Shown: positions 16,582 through 25,961 of the stretch, in pieces
How the letters are laid out: each line of letters begins with the position of its first letter
How positions within the stretch are numbered: the first letter of the stretch is position 1
Assembly: GCF_027533645.1 (NCBI RefSeq)
Contig: NZ_JAQAGY010000033.1
Coordinates: 1 to 62,460, forward strand
Source: Paenibacillus caseinilyticus
Lineage (GTDB): Bacteria > Bacillota > Bacilli > Paenibacillales > NBRC-103111
DNA: 62,460 bases
Reading direction: 5' to 3'
Translations under genes and position numbers: made by a program
The notes under the pieces: generated by a model
Told to the model about the DNA's origin: nothing
The model's input: only the letters and a program-made list of their open reading frames with translations
Database searches by the model: none

Positions 16582-18543
16582 CTATTCTTCTTTCTTCTCA
16601 TCCTTGTCATACAGTTGGTCGAGCTCGGACTTGCCGGACTCTTCCGTTTGACCTTGGATGTTCACCTTCAGATCCTCGACCTTCACGCCCGGCTCGCCGG
16701 CTACAGGGCCCAGCTTGCCCGTATCGATCAGTTCCTTGATTTGTTCCTTTTCCAAGGTTTCCTTATCGATCAGCGTTTCGGCAATCAGACGGACCTGGTC
16801 GCTGTATTTCGAGAGAATCTCTTTGGCCCGGTCGTAGCAGGCACGGATCATAGACTGCATCTCTTGGTCGATCTCGTAAGCAATGGCATCACTGTAGTTC
16901 TGCTCATGCCCGATGTCCCGTCCAAGGAATACCTGTCCCTGTGTCGTTCCGAACTGCATCGGACCCAGCTTATCGCTCATACCGAATTCGGTAATCATCC
17001 GGCGGATAATGCCTGTAGCCCGCTGGAAGTCGCTGTACGCCCCGGTGCCGATCTCGCCGATGAACAGTTCCTCGGAGACGCGTCCGGCCAGAAGGCCGGT
17101 TACCTTGTCGAGCAGCTCCGACTTCGTCTGCATCATCCGGTCCTCGCCTTCCTTCGGAAGCATCATGACATATCCGCCGGCACGGCCGCGAGGAATGATC
17201 GTCACCTTATGCACCATCTCGGCATTCTCTACGTGAATACCGACGATCGTATGGCCCGCTTCGTGGAAAGCGACCATCCGCTTCTCCCGCTCGGAGATGA
17301 CGCGGGATTTCTTCTGCGTTCCCACGATCACCCGGTCGAACGCTTCATCGATCTCGGCCATCGAGATATCCTTCCGGTTGCGGCGGGCGGCAATGAGCGC
17401 TGCTTCGTTAAGCAGGTTCTCCAGATCCGCACCCGTGAAACCGGTGGTGTACCGCGACAATTGGTCGAGCTTCACGTCTTTGTTCAGCGGCTTGTTGCGC
17501 GCATGGACCTTCAGTACCGCTTCGCGTCCTTTCACATCCGGACGGTCCACCGTAATCTGACGGTCGAATCGTCCCGGACGAAGAAGCGCAGGGTCCAAGA
17601 TATCCGGACGGTTCGTCGCGGCGACGATGATAATCCCCTCGTTCGCACCGAAACCATCCATCTCGACGAGCAATTGGTTGAGCGTCTGTTCGCGCTCGTC
17701 ATGCCCGCCGCCGAGACCGGCGCCGCGCTGACGTCCAACCGCATCGATCTCATCTATAAATATAATACAAGGGGCATTCTTCTTCGCGTTCTCAAACAAA
17801 TCACGAACACGCGAGGCACCTACACCGACGAACATCTCCACGAAGTCCGAACCGCTGATAGAGAAGAACGGCACGCCTGCTTCGCCTGCCACGGCTCTGG
17901 CCAGAAGCGTCTTCCCTGTTCCTGGAGGACCGTTAAGCAGTACGCCTTTGGGGATCCGGGCGCCAACCGCCGCGAATTTGCGGGGGTCCTTCAGGAATTC
18001 GACAACCTCGACGAGCTCCTGCTTCTCTTCATCGGCCCCTGCAACGTCCTCGAAGGTAACCCGTTTCTTCTCTTCGTTATACAGACGGGCGCGGCTCTTG
18101 CCAAAGTTCATCACCTTGCCGCCGCCACCTTGAGCCTGATTCAACAGGAAGAAGAAAAGGATGAAGATGATAACGAACGGGATAATGGAGGTAAGGAAAC
18201 TGATCCAAACATTGTCCCCTTCCATTTTCTCGATGTAAACGTTCTCCGGGTTGATCTCGCTGTTCTCGATCAAACGGAATATTTCTTCTTCATACGGCGC
18301 CCGCGACTCAAAATTCAACTTGTCCGCAGAAGGTGGAGTCTTATATTTCCCCCGAACCAAATACGTTTGAGCGTCATACTTCACGATAATCTGGTCTACG
18401 TTCTTTTCAATTAAGGCCTGTCGGAGCTTACCGTAGCTGATGGTGTCTTTCTGTTCGTTCTGTGTGCTGATGAAGTGTACGATTCCGACGGTGACCAAGA
18501 AAATAAGCAGATAAAAACCAGTATTGCGAATGATGCGATTCAT
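16582..18543 (-). CDS. ftsH: ATP-dependent membrane zinc metalloprotease FtsH
   Basis: Hexameric membrane AAA+ protease for damaged or short-lived proteins; in Bacillus it also affects sporulation and stress responses. Of 653 residues, two membrane segments (about 9-26 and 113-134) flank a short external domain. Then come Walker A GPPGTGKT (205-212), Walker B FIDEIDAVG (about 262-270), the second region of homology ending RPGRFDR, and zinc motif HEAGH (426-430). The C-terminus is acidic and Lys-rich. GGAGG lies 6 nt before the ATG. Flanked by its own promoter and terminator, downstream of hpt as in B. subtilis. Confidence 0.98.
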   Translation of the reverse strand: MNRIIRNTGFYLLIFLVTVGIVHFISTQNEQKDTISYGKLRQALIEKNVDQIIVKYDAQTYLVRGKYKTPPSADKLNFESRAPYEEEIFRLIENSEINPENVYIEKMEGDNVWISFLTSIIPFVIIFILFFFLLNQAQGGGGKVMNFGKSRARLYNEEKKRVTFEDVAGADEEKQELVEVVEFLKDPRKFAAVGARIPKGVLLNGPPGTGKTLLARAVAGEAGVPFFSISGSDFVEMFVGVGASRVRDLFENAKKNAPCIIFIDEIDAVGRQRGAGLGGGHDEREQTLNQLLVEMDGFGANEGIIIVAATNRPDILDPALLRPGRFDRQITVDRPDVKGREAVLKVHARNKPLNKDVKLDQLSRYTTGFTGADLENLLNEAALIAARRNRKDISMAEIDEAFDRVIVGTQKKSRVISEREKRMVAFHEAGHTIVGIHVENAEMVHKVTIIPRGRAGGYVMMLPKEGEDRMMQTKSELLDKVTGLLAGRVSEELFIGEIGTGAYSDFQRATGIIRRMITEFGMSDKLGPMQFGTTQGQVFLGRDIGHEQNYSDAIAYEIDQEMQSMIRACYDRAKEILSKYSDQVRLIAETLIDKETLEKEQIKELIDTGKLGPVAGEPGVKVEDLKVNIQGQTEESGKSELDQLYDKDEKKEE

Positions 18544-18575
18544 CCCCTACCTCCTCTCAACAAACGGCTTTGTAT

Positions 18576-18605
18576 ATTGTACCACAGCATGTCTCGGGTT
18601 CTCAA
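18576..18605 (-). promoter_or_regulatory. ftsH promoter (sigma-A)
   Basis: Minus strand TTGAGA (18600-18605), an 18-bp spacer, TACAAT (18576-18581). It lies in the 77-bp hpt-ftsH gap, so ftsH can be transcribed apart from tilS-hpt. Confidence 0.5.
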
Positions 18606-18620
18606 ATGTCCAAGAACGCG

Positions 18621-19160
18621 CTAGTGGGAGTACACTTCGGGCTTCAAAATGCCGACGTAAGGCAGGTTCCGGTACTTCTCGCCGTAGTCGAGTCCATAGC
18701 CTACAACGAAGGCGTCGGGAATCACAAAGCCTTTGTAATCCGCGTCGAGATCAACCTTGCGTCCGGCAGGCTTGTCAAACAATGCGGCAATCGTGGTGGA
18801 CAGCGCATTGCGGCGCTCCAATACGTCGATCAGGTAGCTCAGCGTCAGGCCGCTGTCAATGATATCTTCGACGATAAGCACATGGCGCCCCTCTACGGAA
18901 ATATCCAGATCCTTGATGATCTTGACGACCCCGGACGATTTGGTGGAGGTCCCATACGAGGAGACAGCCATAAAATCGGTCTCGAGCGGGAGATTGATCC
19001 GCTTCACCAGATCCCCCATAAAGATGAATGCGCCTTTCAGGACACAAATGACGAGCGGGTTTTTGCCTTCAAAATCGCGGGTGATAAGCTCGCCCATCTC
19101 CTTCACCTTGTCCTGAATCTGCTGCTCGGAGTAAAGCACTTCTAATACGTCGTTTTGCAA
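18621..19160 (-). CDS. hpt: Hypoxanthine(-guanine) phosphoribosyltransferase
   Basis: Purine salvage: hypoxanthine or guanine plus PRPP to IMP or GMP. The 179-residue type I PRTase has VLKGAFIFMGDL (about 39-50), the PRPP loop VLIVEDIIDSGLTL (about 93-106) and the C-terminal purine contact FVVGYGLDYGEKYRNLPYVG. The start is a TTG at 19160 with GGAGG 7 nt upstream. The gene follows tilS by 15 bp, a conserved pairing; in B. subtilis the two proteins with FtsH form a cell-wide regulatory neighbourhood. Confidence 0.95.
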   Translation of the reverse strand: MQNDVLEVLYSEQQIQDKVKEMGELITRDFEGKNPLVICVLKGAFIFMGDLVKRINLPLETDFMAVSSYGTSTKSSGVVKIIKDLDISVEGRHVLIVEDIIDSGLTLSYLIDVLERRNALSTTIAALFDKPAGRKVDLDADYKGFVIPDAFVVGYGLDYGEKYRNLPYVGILKPEVYSH

Positions 19161-19175
19161 GAGAGATCCTCCTAC

Positions 19176-20606
19176 TTAGTTGGGTTGATTTGGCATTACC
19201 AGCCGCATGCGAAGCCGGCTTCGGGTATTCCCGGTGACAGCGCCGATGACCGACGTCCTGACTCCCGGAACCCAGATGATGTTTCCTCTTGCATCCGCGA
19301 TCAACGGAATTCTCTCCCGTAAGGAAGGCGGCACCTTCGCGTCGATGAACATATCTTTTACCTTTTTCGTTCCGTTTAGTCCAAGCGGCTGCATCCGGTC
19401 GCCCGGTAGGCGGCTGCGTACTATTAATGGAAGGAAGAGTGCTTCCTCGTCGAAAATGGCTGTATACGGCTCCGGCTCGGAATCTTGCGTGTCCAAGACT
19501 TCGAGCCGCTGCAGCTCGATCCGGGTCCCAGTCTCGGGAACCGTGAAGGACTGCAGGTCCCCCTTTAGCTCATGGGTATAGGCAGAAGGGGGTACCACCA
19601 TAGTATGTACCGCGATTCGATCGTATTCCTTGGCCAGCATAATGTCCTGTACGACCTCCCGGCGGAAGTTCACAGGCTCATGGGACAATACGGCCAGGCG
19701 AACACTTTCGATGTGAAGGAAATCCATGGAATTCGGATCCCGGGCAAGATAACTTAATATTAGTTTAATGAGGCGCCTTTGTAAAGCAATGTGTACCCCG
19801 GCAAACCAGCGGGCAGACCAGACGTAAGCCCCGTCCTCACGGCCGACATGGGCAGCATATAGGAGCCTGGTTTGCTCCTCCAGATAGCCGTCTTCCGCGG
19901 CGGCCGTCTCGGCCATACGGCCCAGTGCCTCCGGCAGCCGGTCATTGTACTTCCTCAGGAAGGGAAGCACCTCGAGCCTCACCCGGTTGCGGGCGTACTT
20001 GGGCTGCAGGTTGCTGCTGTCGCTGCAGTATTCCAGCCGGAGGTCATCGCAGTACGCTTCGATCTCTGATTTGTATATACGCAGAAGAGGCCGGACCAGT
20101 TCCAAATCTTCCGCCAGCGGTCTTCGCAGCGGAATGCCCGCGAGTCCCGCCAGTCCCGTTCCGCGCAGAATTCTCATCAGCACCGTCTCCGCCTGATCGT
20201 CGGCATGATGGGCAGTAGCGATGCGTCTCGAGCCGGTCTGCTTGGCTACATCGACCAAAAACGCATAGCGTCTTGCCCTGGCCGCGGCTTGTGCGTTCTC
20301 GCCCGTGGATGCCAGAACCTGCGGCATCTCGAGGCGGATCGTATGCAGCGGAAGCCCCAGACGATCCGCATGCCGGGCGACAAGCGCCGCTTCTTCAGCG
20401 GACTCCTTCTCCCGGAATCCGTGGTTCACATGAGCAATGACCAGCCTCCATTCGTAGCGTGCGGACAACCCAAAAAGGAGATGGAGCAGCCCGACGGAAT
20501 CGGGTCCGCCCGATACCGCCACGACTACGCCGTCCCCCGGTGCAAGCAGCGCTTCCTTCTTAATCCACTTCTCAACCCGGGCGGGCCAACCTGCCCCTGT
20601 ACTCAT
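19176..20606 (-). CDS. tilS: tRNA(Ile)-lysidine synthetase
   Basis: Modifies C34 of the CAU-anticodon tRNA-Ile to lysidine, allowing AUA decoding. The 476-residue product has the PP-loop SGGPDSVGLLHL (about 31-42), the ATHHADDQAETVLMR motif near 130, then a helical tilS substrate domain and a C-terminal domain ending in a basic stretch after GVRTSVIGAVT. ATG 20606 has GAGGAAG upstream. It is followed closely by hpt. Confidence 0.95.
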   Translation of the reverse strand: MSTGAGWPARVEKWIKKEALLAPGDGVVVAVSGGPDSVGLLHLLFGLSARYEWRLVIAHVNHGFREKESAEEAALVARHADRLGLPLHTIRLEMPQVLASTGENAQAAARARRYAFLVDVAKQTGSRRIATAHHADDQAETVLMRILRGTGLAGLAGIPLRRPLAEDLELVRPLLRIYKSEIEAYCDDLRLEYCSDSSNLQPKYARNRVRLEVLPFLRKYNDRLPEALGRMAETAAAEDGYLEEQTRLLYAAHVGREDGAYVWSARWFAGVHIALQRRLIKLILSYLARDPNSMDFLHIESVRLAVLSHEPVNFRREVVQDIMLAKEYDRIAVHTMVVPPSAYTHELKGDLQSFTVPETGTRIELQRLEVLDTQDSEPEPYTAIFDEEALFLPLIVRSRLPGDRMQPLGLNGTKKVKDMFIDAKVPPSLRERIPLIADARGNIIWVPGVRTSVIGAVTGNTRSRLRMRLVMPNQPN

Positions 20607-20666
20607 GCCTTCAGCTTCCTCTCCATCTCAGGCGCCTGAGCCCTGCCGGCGTTACTGTATATTACA

Positions 20667-21572
20667 CTATTGGAAGACCAAGTAAACGGTGGCAGCGAAC
20701 AAAATCAGGGATACGGCGAACGTCCAGGGGATCCAGCCCTGTCCCGCTCTCACGACGGTACGCCGGGCCGGGGTAAGGCTCCGGGCACGCCAGTCCGCCA
20801 GCATCTGCTTCGACGACGCATAAGTGCCCCTCAGGGCATTGCGGAGCACGCCGGCCACGGGTGCCAGGATGCTGCTGCCCTGCATTGCGGACACGAGATC
20901 GTCTACGCTGCGGTTCTGCGGGAGAGCCCCCGCCAATGTGCGGAACCTCGCTTCGGGGAGGGCGGTGCCGATCATCAGCACCGCGAAGGAGAACAGATCA
21001 TACGCTTCGTCCGCGGTCCGCGAACCTCCGCCCCAATAGCCGCGGTCATACTGCTCCGTGAACTGCTTGACGGATCTGCCGACCGCCGTCACACCGCCGT
21101 AATCGATCAGTCCGACTTCCCCATGGGGAGATACGATGATGTTCTCCGCCTTAAGATCGCCGAAAACGAAGCCGCATGCATGCAGCTCCGTCAATTTGCG
21201 CAGCAGGCCCAGCCCCGTAACGTAGAGCCAATCCGTTCCGCTCTCCGTTATAAACTCGGCCAGCGGCTTTCCTTCAATGTAACGCAGCACGGCGAACGGA
21301 TAGGAGCTATCGCCCCGCGTAAAGTCATCAACGTCGTGAAGCAGCGATCCGAAGGCGGCGGAAGAGCTAGACAGCGCCTTCAACGCATTCACTTCGGATT
21401 GATGATCCAGCGTGTCATATCCCAGCTTCAGCGCATAGCGCTTGCGTCCTTCGCGGACAAGATATACCTTGCCGTTGCTTCCCGCTCCGAGAAGCCGTTC
21501 GATCCGGTATTCCCTTCGATTCCATTTTCCTTGTATCTCAAAACCGGCCGGCAGGGACAATTCAGACGACAT
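20667..21572 (-). CDS. yabT: Serine/threonine protein kinase-like membrane protein (YabT-like)
   Basis: 301 residues: a protein-kinase fold (about 20-215) with one C-terminal membrane segment (about 280-299) and almost nothing beyond it. Visible motifs are the Gly loop LLGAGSNGKVYLV, the ATP lysine in YALKLGY, catalytic loop FGDLKAENI with the usual HRD replaced by FGD, and DYG in place of DFG (LIDYGG). In B. subtilis the equivalent YabT is a sporulation DNA-activated kinase phosphorylating RecA. It overlaps the upstream VWA gene by 11 nt, so the pair is co-translated. ATG 21572 follows GGAG; GTG 21578 is an alternative. Confidence 0.82.
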   Translation of the reverse strand: MSSELSLPAGFEIQGKWNRREYRIERLLGAGSNGKVYLVREGRKRYALKLGYDTLDHQSEVNALKALSSSSAAFGSLLHDVDDFTRGDSSYPFAVLRYIEGKPLAEFITESGTDWLYVTGLGLLRKLTELHACGFVFGDLKAENIIVSPHGEVGLIDYGGVTAVGRSVKQFTEQYDRGYWGGGSRTADEAYDLFSFAVLMIGTALPEARFRTLAGALPQNRSVDDLVSAMQGSSILAPVAGVLRNALRGTYASSKQMLADWRARSLTPARRTVVRAGQGWIPWTFAVSLILFAATVYLVFQ

Positions 21573-22344
21573 AATCACTCCAGATCCCTTCCTTGCGGGC
21601 GGCCCCTAACCTGTCAGGCAACCGTGTGCCTTCCGTGATCCGGGAGCCTGGAGCAGCCGAAGCCTCTCCCCCCGATTCGATCATATGCTCGATAACCTGC
21701 AGAAGGGCCGGCCCGGTAGGCGTCGTTCCCCTCATAGTTAATTTATAGAACAACCCCCTCAAATTTGCAAGGTCGGTCGTCCACTCGATATCGCAATGGG
21801 CCGCCTGCTCCTCCGCCGCAAGGCCGCAGGGAAAGTGAAACACGGACAGCAGACTGGTGCCCTGCCGGGATTGCAAGCTGAGCTGCAAATCCTGTATCGC
21901 ATCCTTCACCGCCTGCAGTTTGGGCTTCATCGAGGAACTCGCATCAATGAGCAGCGCGATCTGCAGCCTCGCCGTCTCCGTGAGATCATCGATCACCCGC
22001 ACCACCTCGGAACGCTGCTGCGGGGGAAGCCTATCCAGCTGCGAATGTCCGAGGATGCCGCGGAGCTCCTGTCCCACCACCTGCTGGATCGTCGATACAA
22101 CCGATCTGCGCGTCATCATCTGCACGGTCTGCGCAAGCTGGGCGGACTGCACAATCCGGCTCATGCCTCCGCCCGCTTCCGCCGTCTCCCGGATTTCCTC
22201 TGAACCCAGCATTCCGATTTCCCCTGAATCCACGACGCCTACCACATTGACGATGATCCCCTCCGCTTTGGCCCTCGCAGCGGCCACCACCGGTGACACG
22301 CCCACATTCGAACACCCGTCGGTAATCAAGATGATTTGTTTCAT
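21562..22344 (-). CDS. yabS: VWA-domain protein (YabS-like)
   Basis: 260 residues. Two parts resemble a von Willebrand A fold: the N-terminus MKQIILITDGCSNVG ends in a TDG turn, and a MIDAS-type DASSSMKPKL (DxSxS) occurs near residue 138 with a later TPTGPALLQV. This looks like a circular arrangement or two half-domains; no signal peptide is evident. A partner role for the adjacent kinase is plausible from the overlap and the conserved yabS-yabT pairing next to spoIIE. The start has AAGGGGG at good spacing. Confidence 0.8.
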   Translation of the reverse strand: MKQIILITDGCSNVGVSPVVAAARAKAEGIIVNVVGVVDSGEIGMLGSEEIRETAEAGGGMSRIVQSAQLAQTVQMMTRRSVVSTIQQVVGQELRGILGHSQLDRLPPQQRSEVVRVIDDLTETARLQIALLIDASSSMKPKLQAVKDAIQDLQLSLQSRQGTSLLSVFHFPCGLAAEEQAAHCDIEWTTDLANLRGLFYKLTMRGTTPTGPALLQVIEHMIESGGEASAAPGSRITEGTRLPDRLGAARKEGIWSDYVV

Positions 22345-22430
22345 GATGTCTACCCCCTTGTAATCTCTCTACTTCCAGCTTTGCCAGTTGGAAAGATTCT
22401 AAACGAGGGAGCGGCAGGGTGTGGCATGCA

Positions 22431-22463
22431 AAATACCGCCCCGCTGGCTGCGGGACGGTATTT
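22431..22463 (-). terminator. Strong hairpin between the spoIIE-linked ORF and yabS (likely terminator)
   Basis: 14-bp stem of AAATACCGTCCCGC with GCGGGGCGGTATTT (one G-T pair) and a 5-nt loop. The A/T ends read as terminators in both directions, though the T run is short (ATTTTG). It lies between the 22649-23398 gene and yabS. I see no gene in the rest of 22464-22648. Confidence 0.55.
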
Positions 22464-22648
22464 CCTTCTCCTTAGGAGGAGAAGGGGATCTGGGCCGCCT
22501 GTGCCAATCAGGCGGCGGATGATTCCATTGATATGAAGTTGTGAAGCACGGCACTCTTCCGCTGCCCGGCCCCTTACCCCTCACCATCTCTATATCGGGT
22601 ACCGATGCAGTTAAGCCGTGCAGGCTGCAAGAAGGGCTGCTCACCCCC

Positions 22649-23398
22649 TTACGTTGGTGCTGCAGCGAGCGGCGGTGCCCTCAACGCATCGAGGCTCTGA
22701 GCGGCCGTCAGGAGCGCCCGGCTTCTCTTGCTTGCCCCCCGCAGATCCTCTACCTGAGATCCTCCATGCCGGGTCTGCCCGCCACGGGTATCCGGCCTGC
22801 TTCGTCCGGCCTGCGATAGCAGCTGCTTCTTGTCCTCCCGTACGTTACCCTGCTGCAGCGTCCCCTGCCCTGACAGGATGCCTTGCAGCTTCCCGCTGGA
22901 TTCCTCCCGCGCAGGAGGTGTTAAAATCATGACATTCTCTTGATCCGCTCTTATCTCCGTATTCCCGCCTGGGCTCCACTGCGGCATGCGCTGGAGTTCC
23001 TCCCACATCCGGTCTTTGAAGCTCTGCAGGTCTTGAATGATCTTGATGCTCAGAATGCTCGGTGCAGCCTGCCGCTTCGGCGGAAGTCCAGCCGTTCTCC
23101 CTTCCCCCATCTTAGGCACGAGCTTCCTTCGTTTCGTGGCCTTCGTACCTTGAGGTGAAGCAGGTTGAACCGATTCATCGGTTTGCGGCCGTTCAGCTGC
23201 TGCCATTGCAGCCATGGCAGACGGCACCGCCCCTTCTCTCTGGATCGGTACGATCATTTCCTCCACTTCAACGGCATCCACCACTTTTACGATATCGAGA
23301 GCTTCCAAAGCCTTGACGATCTTCATCATTTCCGCTACGCCGAGATCCTCCATCACCTTTACGTCCAGCACGACTTTCATGGCTTTTGCGACTACCAT
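22649..23398 (-). CDS. Hypothetical protein, coupled to spoIIE
   Basis: Not recognised. A 249-residue frame opens inside a run of Met codons that begins one base into the spoIIE stop (TGATG). The ATG at 23398 has an excellent GAAGGAG site, which supports real translation. The N-terminus (about 1-55) is a regular Val/Met/Lys/Glu alternation, such as KVVDAVEVEEMIVPI, with hydrophobic-charged periodicity. The middle and C-terminus are basic, Gln/Ser/Arg-rich and low in complexity, ending in Ala-Pro repeats. No signal peptide or membrane segment. Position suggests a sporulation-time function; that is inference. Confidence 0.6.
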   Translation of the reverse strand: MVVAKAMKVVLDVKVMEDLGVAEMMKIVKALEALDIVKVVDAVEVEEMIVPIQREGAVPSAMAAMAAAERPQTDESVQPASPQGTKATKRRKLVPKMGEGRTAGLPPKRQAAPSILSIKIIQDLQSFKDRMWEELQRMPQWSPGGNTEIRADQENVMILTPPAREESSGKLQGILSGQGTLQQGNVREDKKQLLSQAGRSRPDTRGGQTRHGGSQVEDLRGASKRSRALLTAAQSLDALRAPPLAAAPT

Positions 23399-23427
23399 GG
23401 TCCCCATCTCCTTCACCATTGTCATCA

Positions 23428-25923
23428 TCAGCTCACCGTCCTCGGCCGCTCAATGCGCTCCATTCCCGGCCACGAGAAGGTAGCCCATTCCGGCTGAAAT
23501 TTATCTACCCGCGCCACGACAACCGTCATATCGTCATAAATTTCCCCGTGATGGTACCGGACCACCCGCTCCAGCAGAATATCCGCAAAATCCTGGGGCG
23601 TCTCCGCTTCAATCTCCGTAATCATCCGTTTCATCCACATTTCTTTGTTCACCGCATGCCCCGGCGCATCATAAATGCCGTCGGTCATCATGATGAGCGT
23701 ATCCCCGTGCTCCAGCTGTACGCTGACCAGATCCACATCGATCTCGTGGAGAATGCCGACCGGCAAATTGTTCGCGGTGACCGGGAACACTTCGCTGCCT
23801 CTTTTAATGAAGCTTGGCGTCGACCCTATCTTCAGGAATGTCGTCTGCGCAGTGTACTGGTCGATCAACGCTACATCCACTGTGGCATAGACTTCATCGG
23901 ACGAACGGAGCATGAGCACGGAGTTGACCGATTTGATCGCCAGCTTCTCGTCCATCCCCGACTGCAGCAGCTGCTGCAGAATGGACAACGCCGTACTGCT
24001 CTCCGCGCGGGCCCGTTCGCCGTTGCCCATGCCGTCGCTGAGCGCCACGGCAAACTTGCCGTTGCCAAGTTCAATGGTACTGAAGCTGTCTCCCGACAGC
24101 AGGTCGCCCCCCTTGGCCGCGCCAGCAATTCCCGTTTCCACCTCGTACTCCTTGGCAGAGGCGAATACTACCGTGCTGTACCCTTCCTTGCGTTCGAGCG
24201 ATTCTTCGGACTTCACGGCAATGTGCTCGCCGACAATTTCGGAGAGAAGCGGCGCAATGATTTTGCGGCACTCGTCAAAGCCTCTTGTATATTGATGAAC
24301 GATCTCGATCTCCACGTTGCCTTCGTCCAGGGAGATGACATCGATACTGTGGATCGAGAGACCCAGCTCCTCCAAGGCGCTGCGGATCTGCTCCTCCTGC
24401 ATGAAGAGCTCCTGTCCTTCGCGCTTGATCTCCTTCGCCAGATCCTCCATGACCTGCGATACACCCGAAAGCTGTTCCGCCACAAGCTGCCGGGAGTCCA
24501 GAATCTGCTTCTTCCAATGCTGGTCATGCTTGTACAAGGCGTACTGCTGCTTCATCACCTCGAGCACCTGATCCGGCTTCACGCACTGCTTCTTCCAATC
24601 CGCCTGGATGTCTTTGCGGCTCATGTCTTCACGCAGCTCCACCTCCGTCATCATGTCGGTCATATATTTGTAGGTCTGATAAAACTTATCGTCCCAGCAC
24701 TGCTTCTGCTTCCAGCAGGAGGCGCAGGACTTGGCCGCCACGGAATTCATGAAGTGGCTGACTTCTTCTTCCCTGCGCAGCGGCTGGGCGTCGGCGGTAA
24801 TCTGCTTGAAACTCCGCGACAGCTGCTTGAACACCTCGGAGAACTGCTCGACCCGGCTGGCCGTCACATCCCGCACCCGGCGGGCATAATCCTGCTGTGA
24901 TTTCAGGTTCTCTTGGGTTCCCGGCACATACTTGGCCAGCATCTGCGTAACGCTCCTCGGCGTAAGCAGGAACAAAGCCACGGCAGCCACGGATTCCCAA
25001 GTGGAATTGAGCACCTCGGCCTGATTGCCGAGATAGACGGAGAGGATCGATGAGCCGAGCAGCATCCCGAGCGCTACGGCCATCCGGCTGCCTTCACGCA
25101 GCAGTCCTGCGAGCATGCCGGCAAAAGCAAGCAGACTCATCTGGTAGATCGCGCTGGAATTCGCCAGGCTGAGGATCAGGCCGGAGATCACCCCTACCGA
25201 TGCGCCCAAGGGGGCTCCCCCGACAAGCGCAAAGAGCAGGATCAAGTAACGGGAGAGCACATGCTCGAGCGTAACGGGGCCCACCAGCCAGCCCACCGTA
25301 CCCGTCATCACCGAAGCTAATAAGATAATGAGACATATGACTTCCTCGTGTTTGAGATTGTAGTTTTTGCGTGATAAGGTGAACACCGGTATCGCCTGCA
25401 GAAAGATATGCGTCAAGATCAGGCTGAGCAGCGCCCCGACCCCGCTCATCGTCAGCGTGTACCAACTGAGCTCCGTGGCCGCGAGGTGCGAGAACAGTTG
25501 GACGAAAAAAGTGGAAGCGAATACAATTAGCGGGGCATAGGAGATATCCGAACGTTCGAAGCGCTCCACGCCTTTCTGGATGAGAACGAAGACGATCATC
25601 TCCGCGACGATATACCCGGTATGCATCGGATTGATGGAGAATAGGCTCCCGGCGGCTACGAATACCCCGGACCAGAACAGCAGCTCCCTTCGCAAAAAAT
25701 ACATGACGGCGAAGTAAGCGACGGCAAACGGAGCCAGCTGGTCTAGAATCATGGCCCTGCCGAGCAGGAAGGCCATCATCAGAAGGAGGATGGACCAGCG
25801 CTTCGCCACAAGCGATTGTACGAGACGGTTCTGGGCTACGGCGCCTATAGCCCCCTGCTTTACCCGATGAGTCCATCCGGACCCTACGGAAGTCAAACCG
25901 CTGAACATTTGCCGTTTATGCAT
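23428..25923 (-). CDS. spoIIE: Stage II sporulation protein E, membrane PP2C phosphatase
   Basis: Dephosphorylates SpoIIAA to release sigma-F in the forespore and associates with FtsZ at the polar septum. The 831-residue product matches the family: about ten membrane segments in residues 45-320, a soluble central region, and a PP2C domain (about 600-820) with GDSFSTIELGNGKFAVALSD, GMGNGERARAESS and DGIYDAPGHA carrying the metal-binding Asp/Gly residues. ATG 25923 is selected because the promoter and the GGGTGGT site precede it; an open frame continues upstream to 26028 but crosses the promoter. Confidence 0.95.
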   Translation of the reverse strand: MHKRQMFSGLTSVGSGWTHRVKQGAIGAVAQNRLVQSLVAKRWSILLLMMAFLLGRAMILDQLAPFAVAYFAVMYFLRRELLFWSGVFVAAGSLFSINPMHTGYIVAEMIVFVLIQKGVERFERSDISYAPLIVFASTFFVQLFSHLAATELSWYTLTMSGVGALLSLILTHIFLQAIPVFTLSRKNYNLKHEEVICLIILLASVMTGTVGWLVGPVTLEHVLSRYLILLFALVGGAPLGASVGVISGLILSLANSSAIYQMSLLAFAGMLAGLLREGSRMAVALGMLLGSSILSVYLGNQAEVLNSTWESVAAVALFLLTPRSVTQMLAKYVPGTQENLKSQQDYARRVRDVTASRVEQFSEVFKQLSRSFKQITADAQPLRREEEVSHFMNSVAAKSCASCWKQKQCWDDKFYQTYKYMTDMMTEVELREDMSRKDIQADWKKQCVKPDQVLEVMKQQYALYKHDQHWKKQILDSRQLVAEQLSGVSQVMEDLAKEIKREGQELFMQEEQIRSALEELGLSIHSIDVISLDEGNVEIEIVHQYTRGFDECRKIIAPLLSEIVGEHIAVKSEESLERKEGYSTVVFASAKEYEVETGIAGAAKGGDLLSGDSFSTIELGNGKFAVALSDGMGNGERARAESSTALSILQQLLQSGMDEKLAIKSVNSVLMLRSSDEVYATVDVALIDQYTAQTTFLKIGSTPSFIKRGSEVFPVTANNLPVGILHEIDVDLVSVQLEHGDTLIMMTDGIYDAPGHAVNKEMWMKRMITEIEAETPQDFADILLERVVRYHHGEIYDDMTVVVARVDKFQPEWATFSWPGMERIERPRTVS

Positions 25924-25961
25924 AATATCTGAACACCACCCATATGCTTTGTTATGAGCCC

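Noticed and set aside
16396..18414. 672-codon plus-strand ORF
   Set aside because: Exact antisense of ftsH, with Leu/Arg/His-rich product and no ribosome binding site; a by-product of GC-rich third positions.
23386..24900. 504-codon plus-strand ORF
   Set aside because: Antisense to the spoIIE phosphatase domain; no start signal and no recognisable motif.
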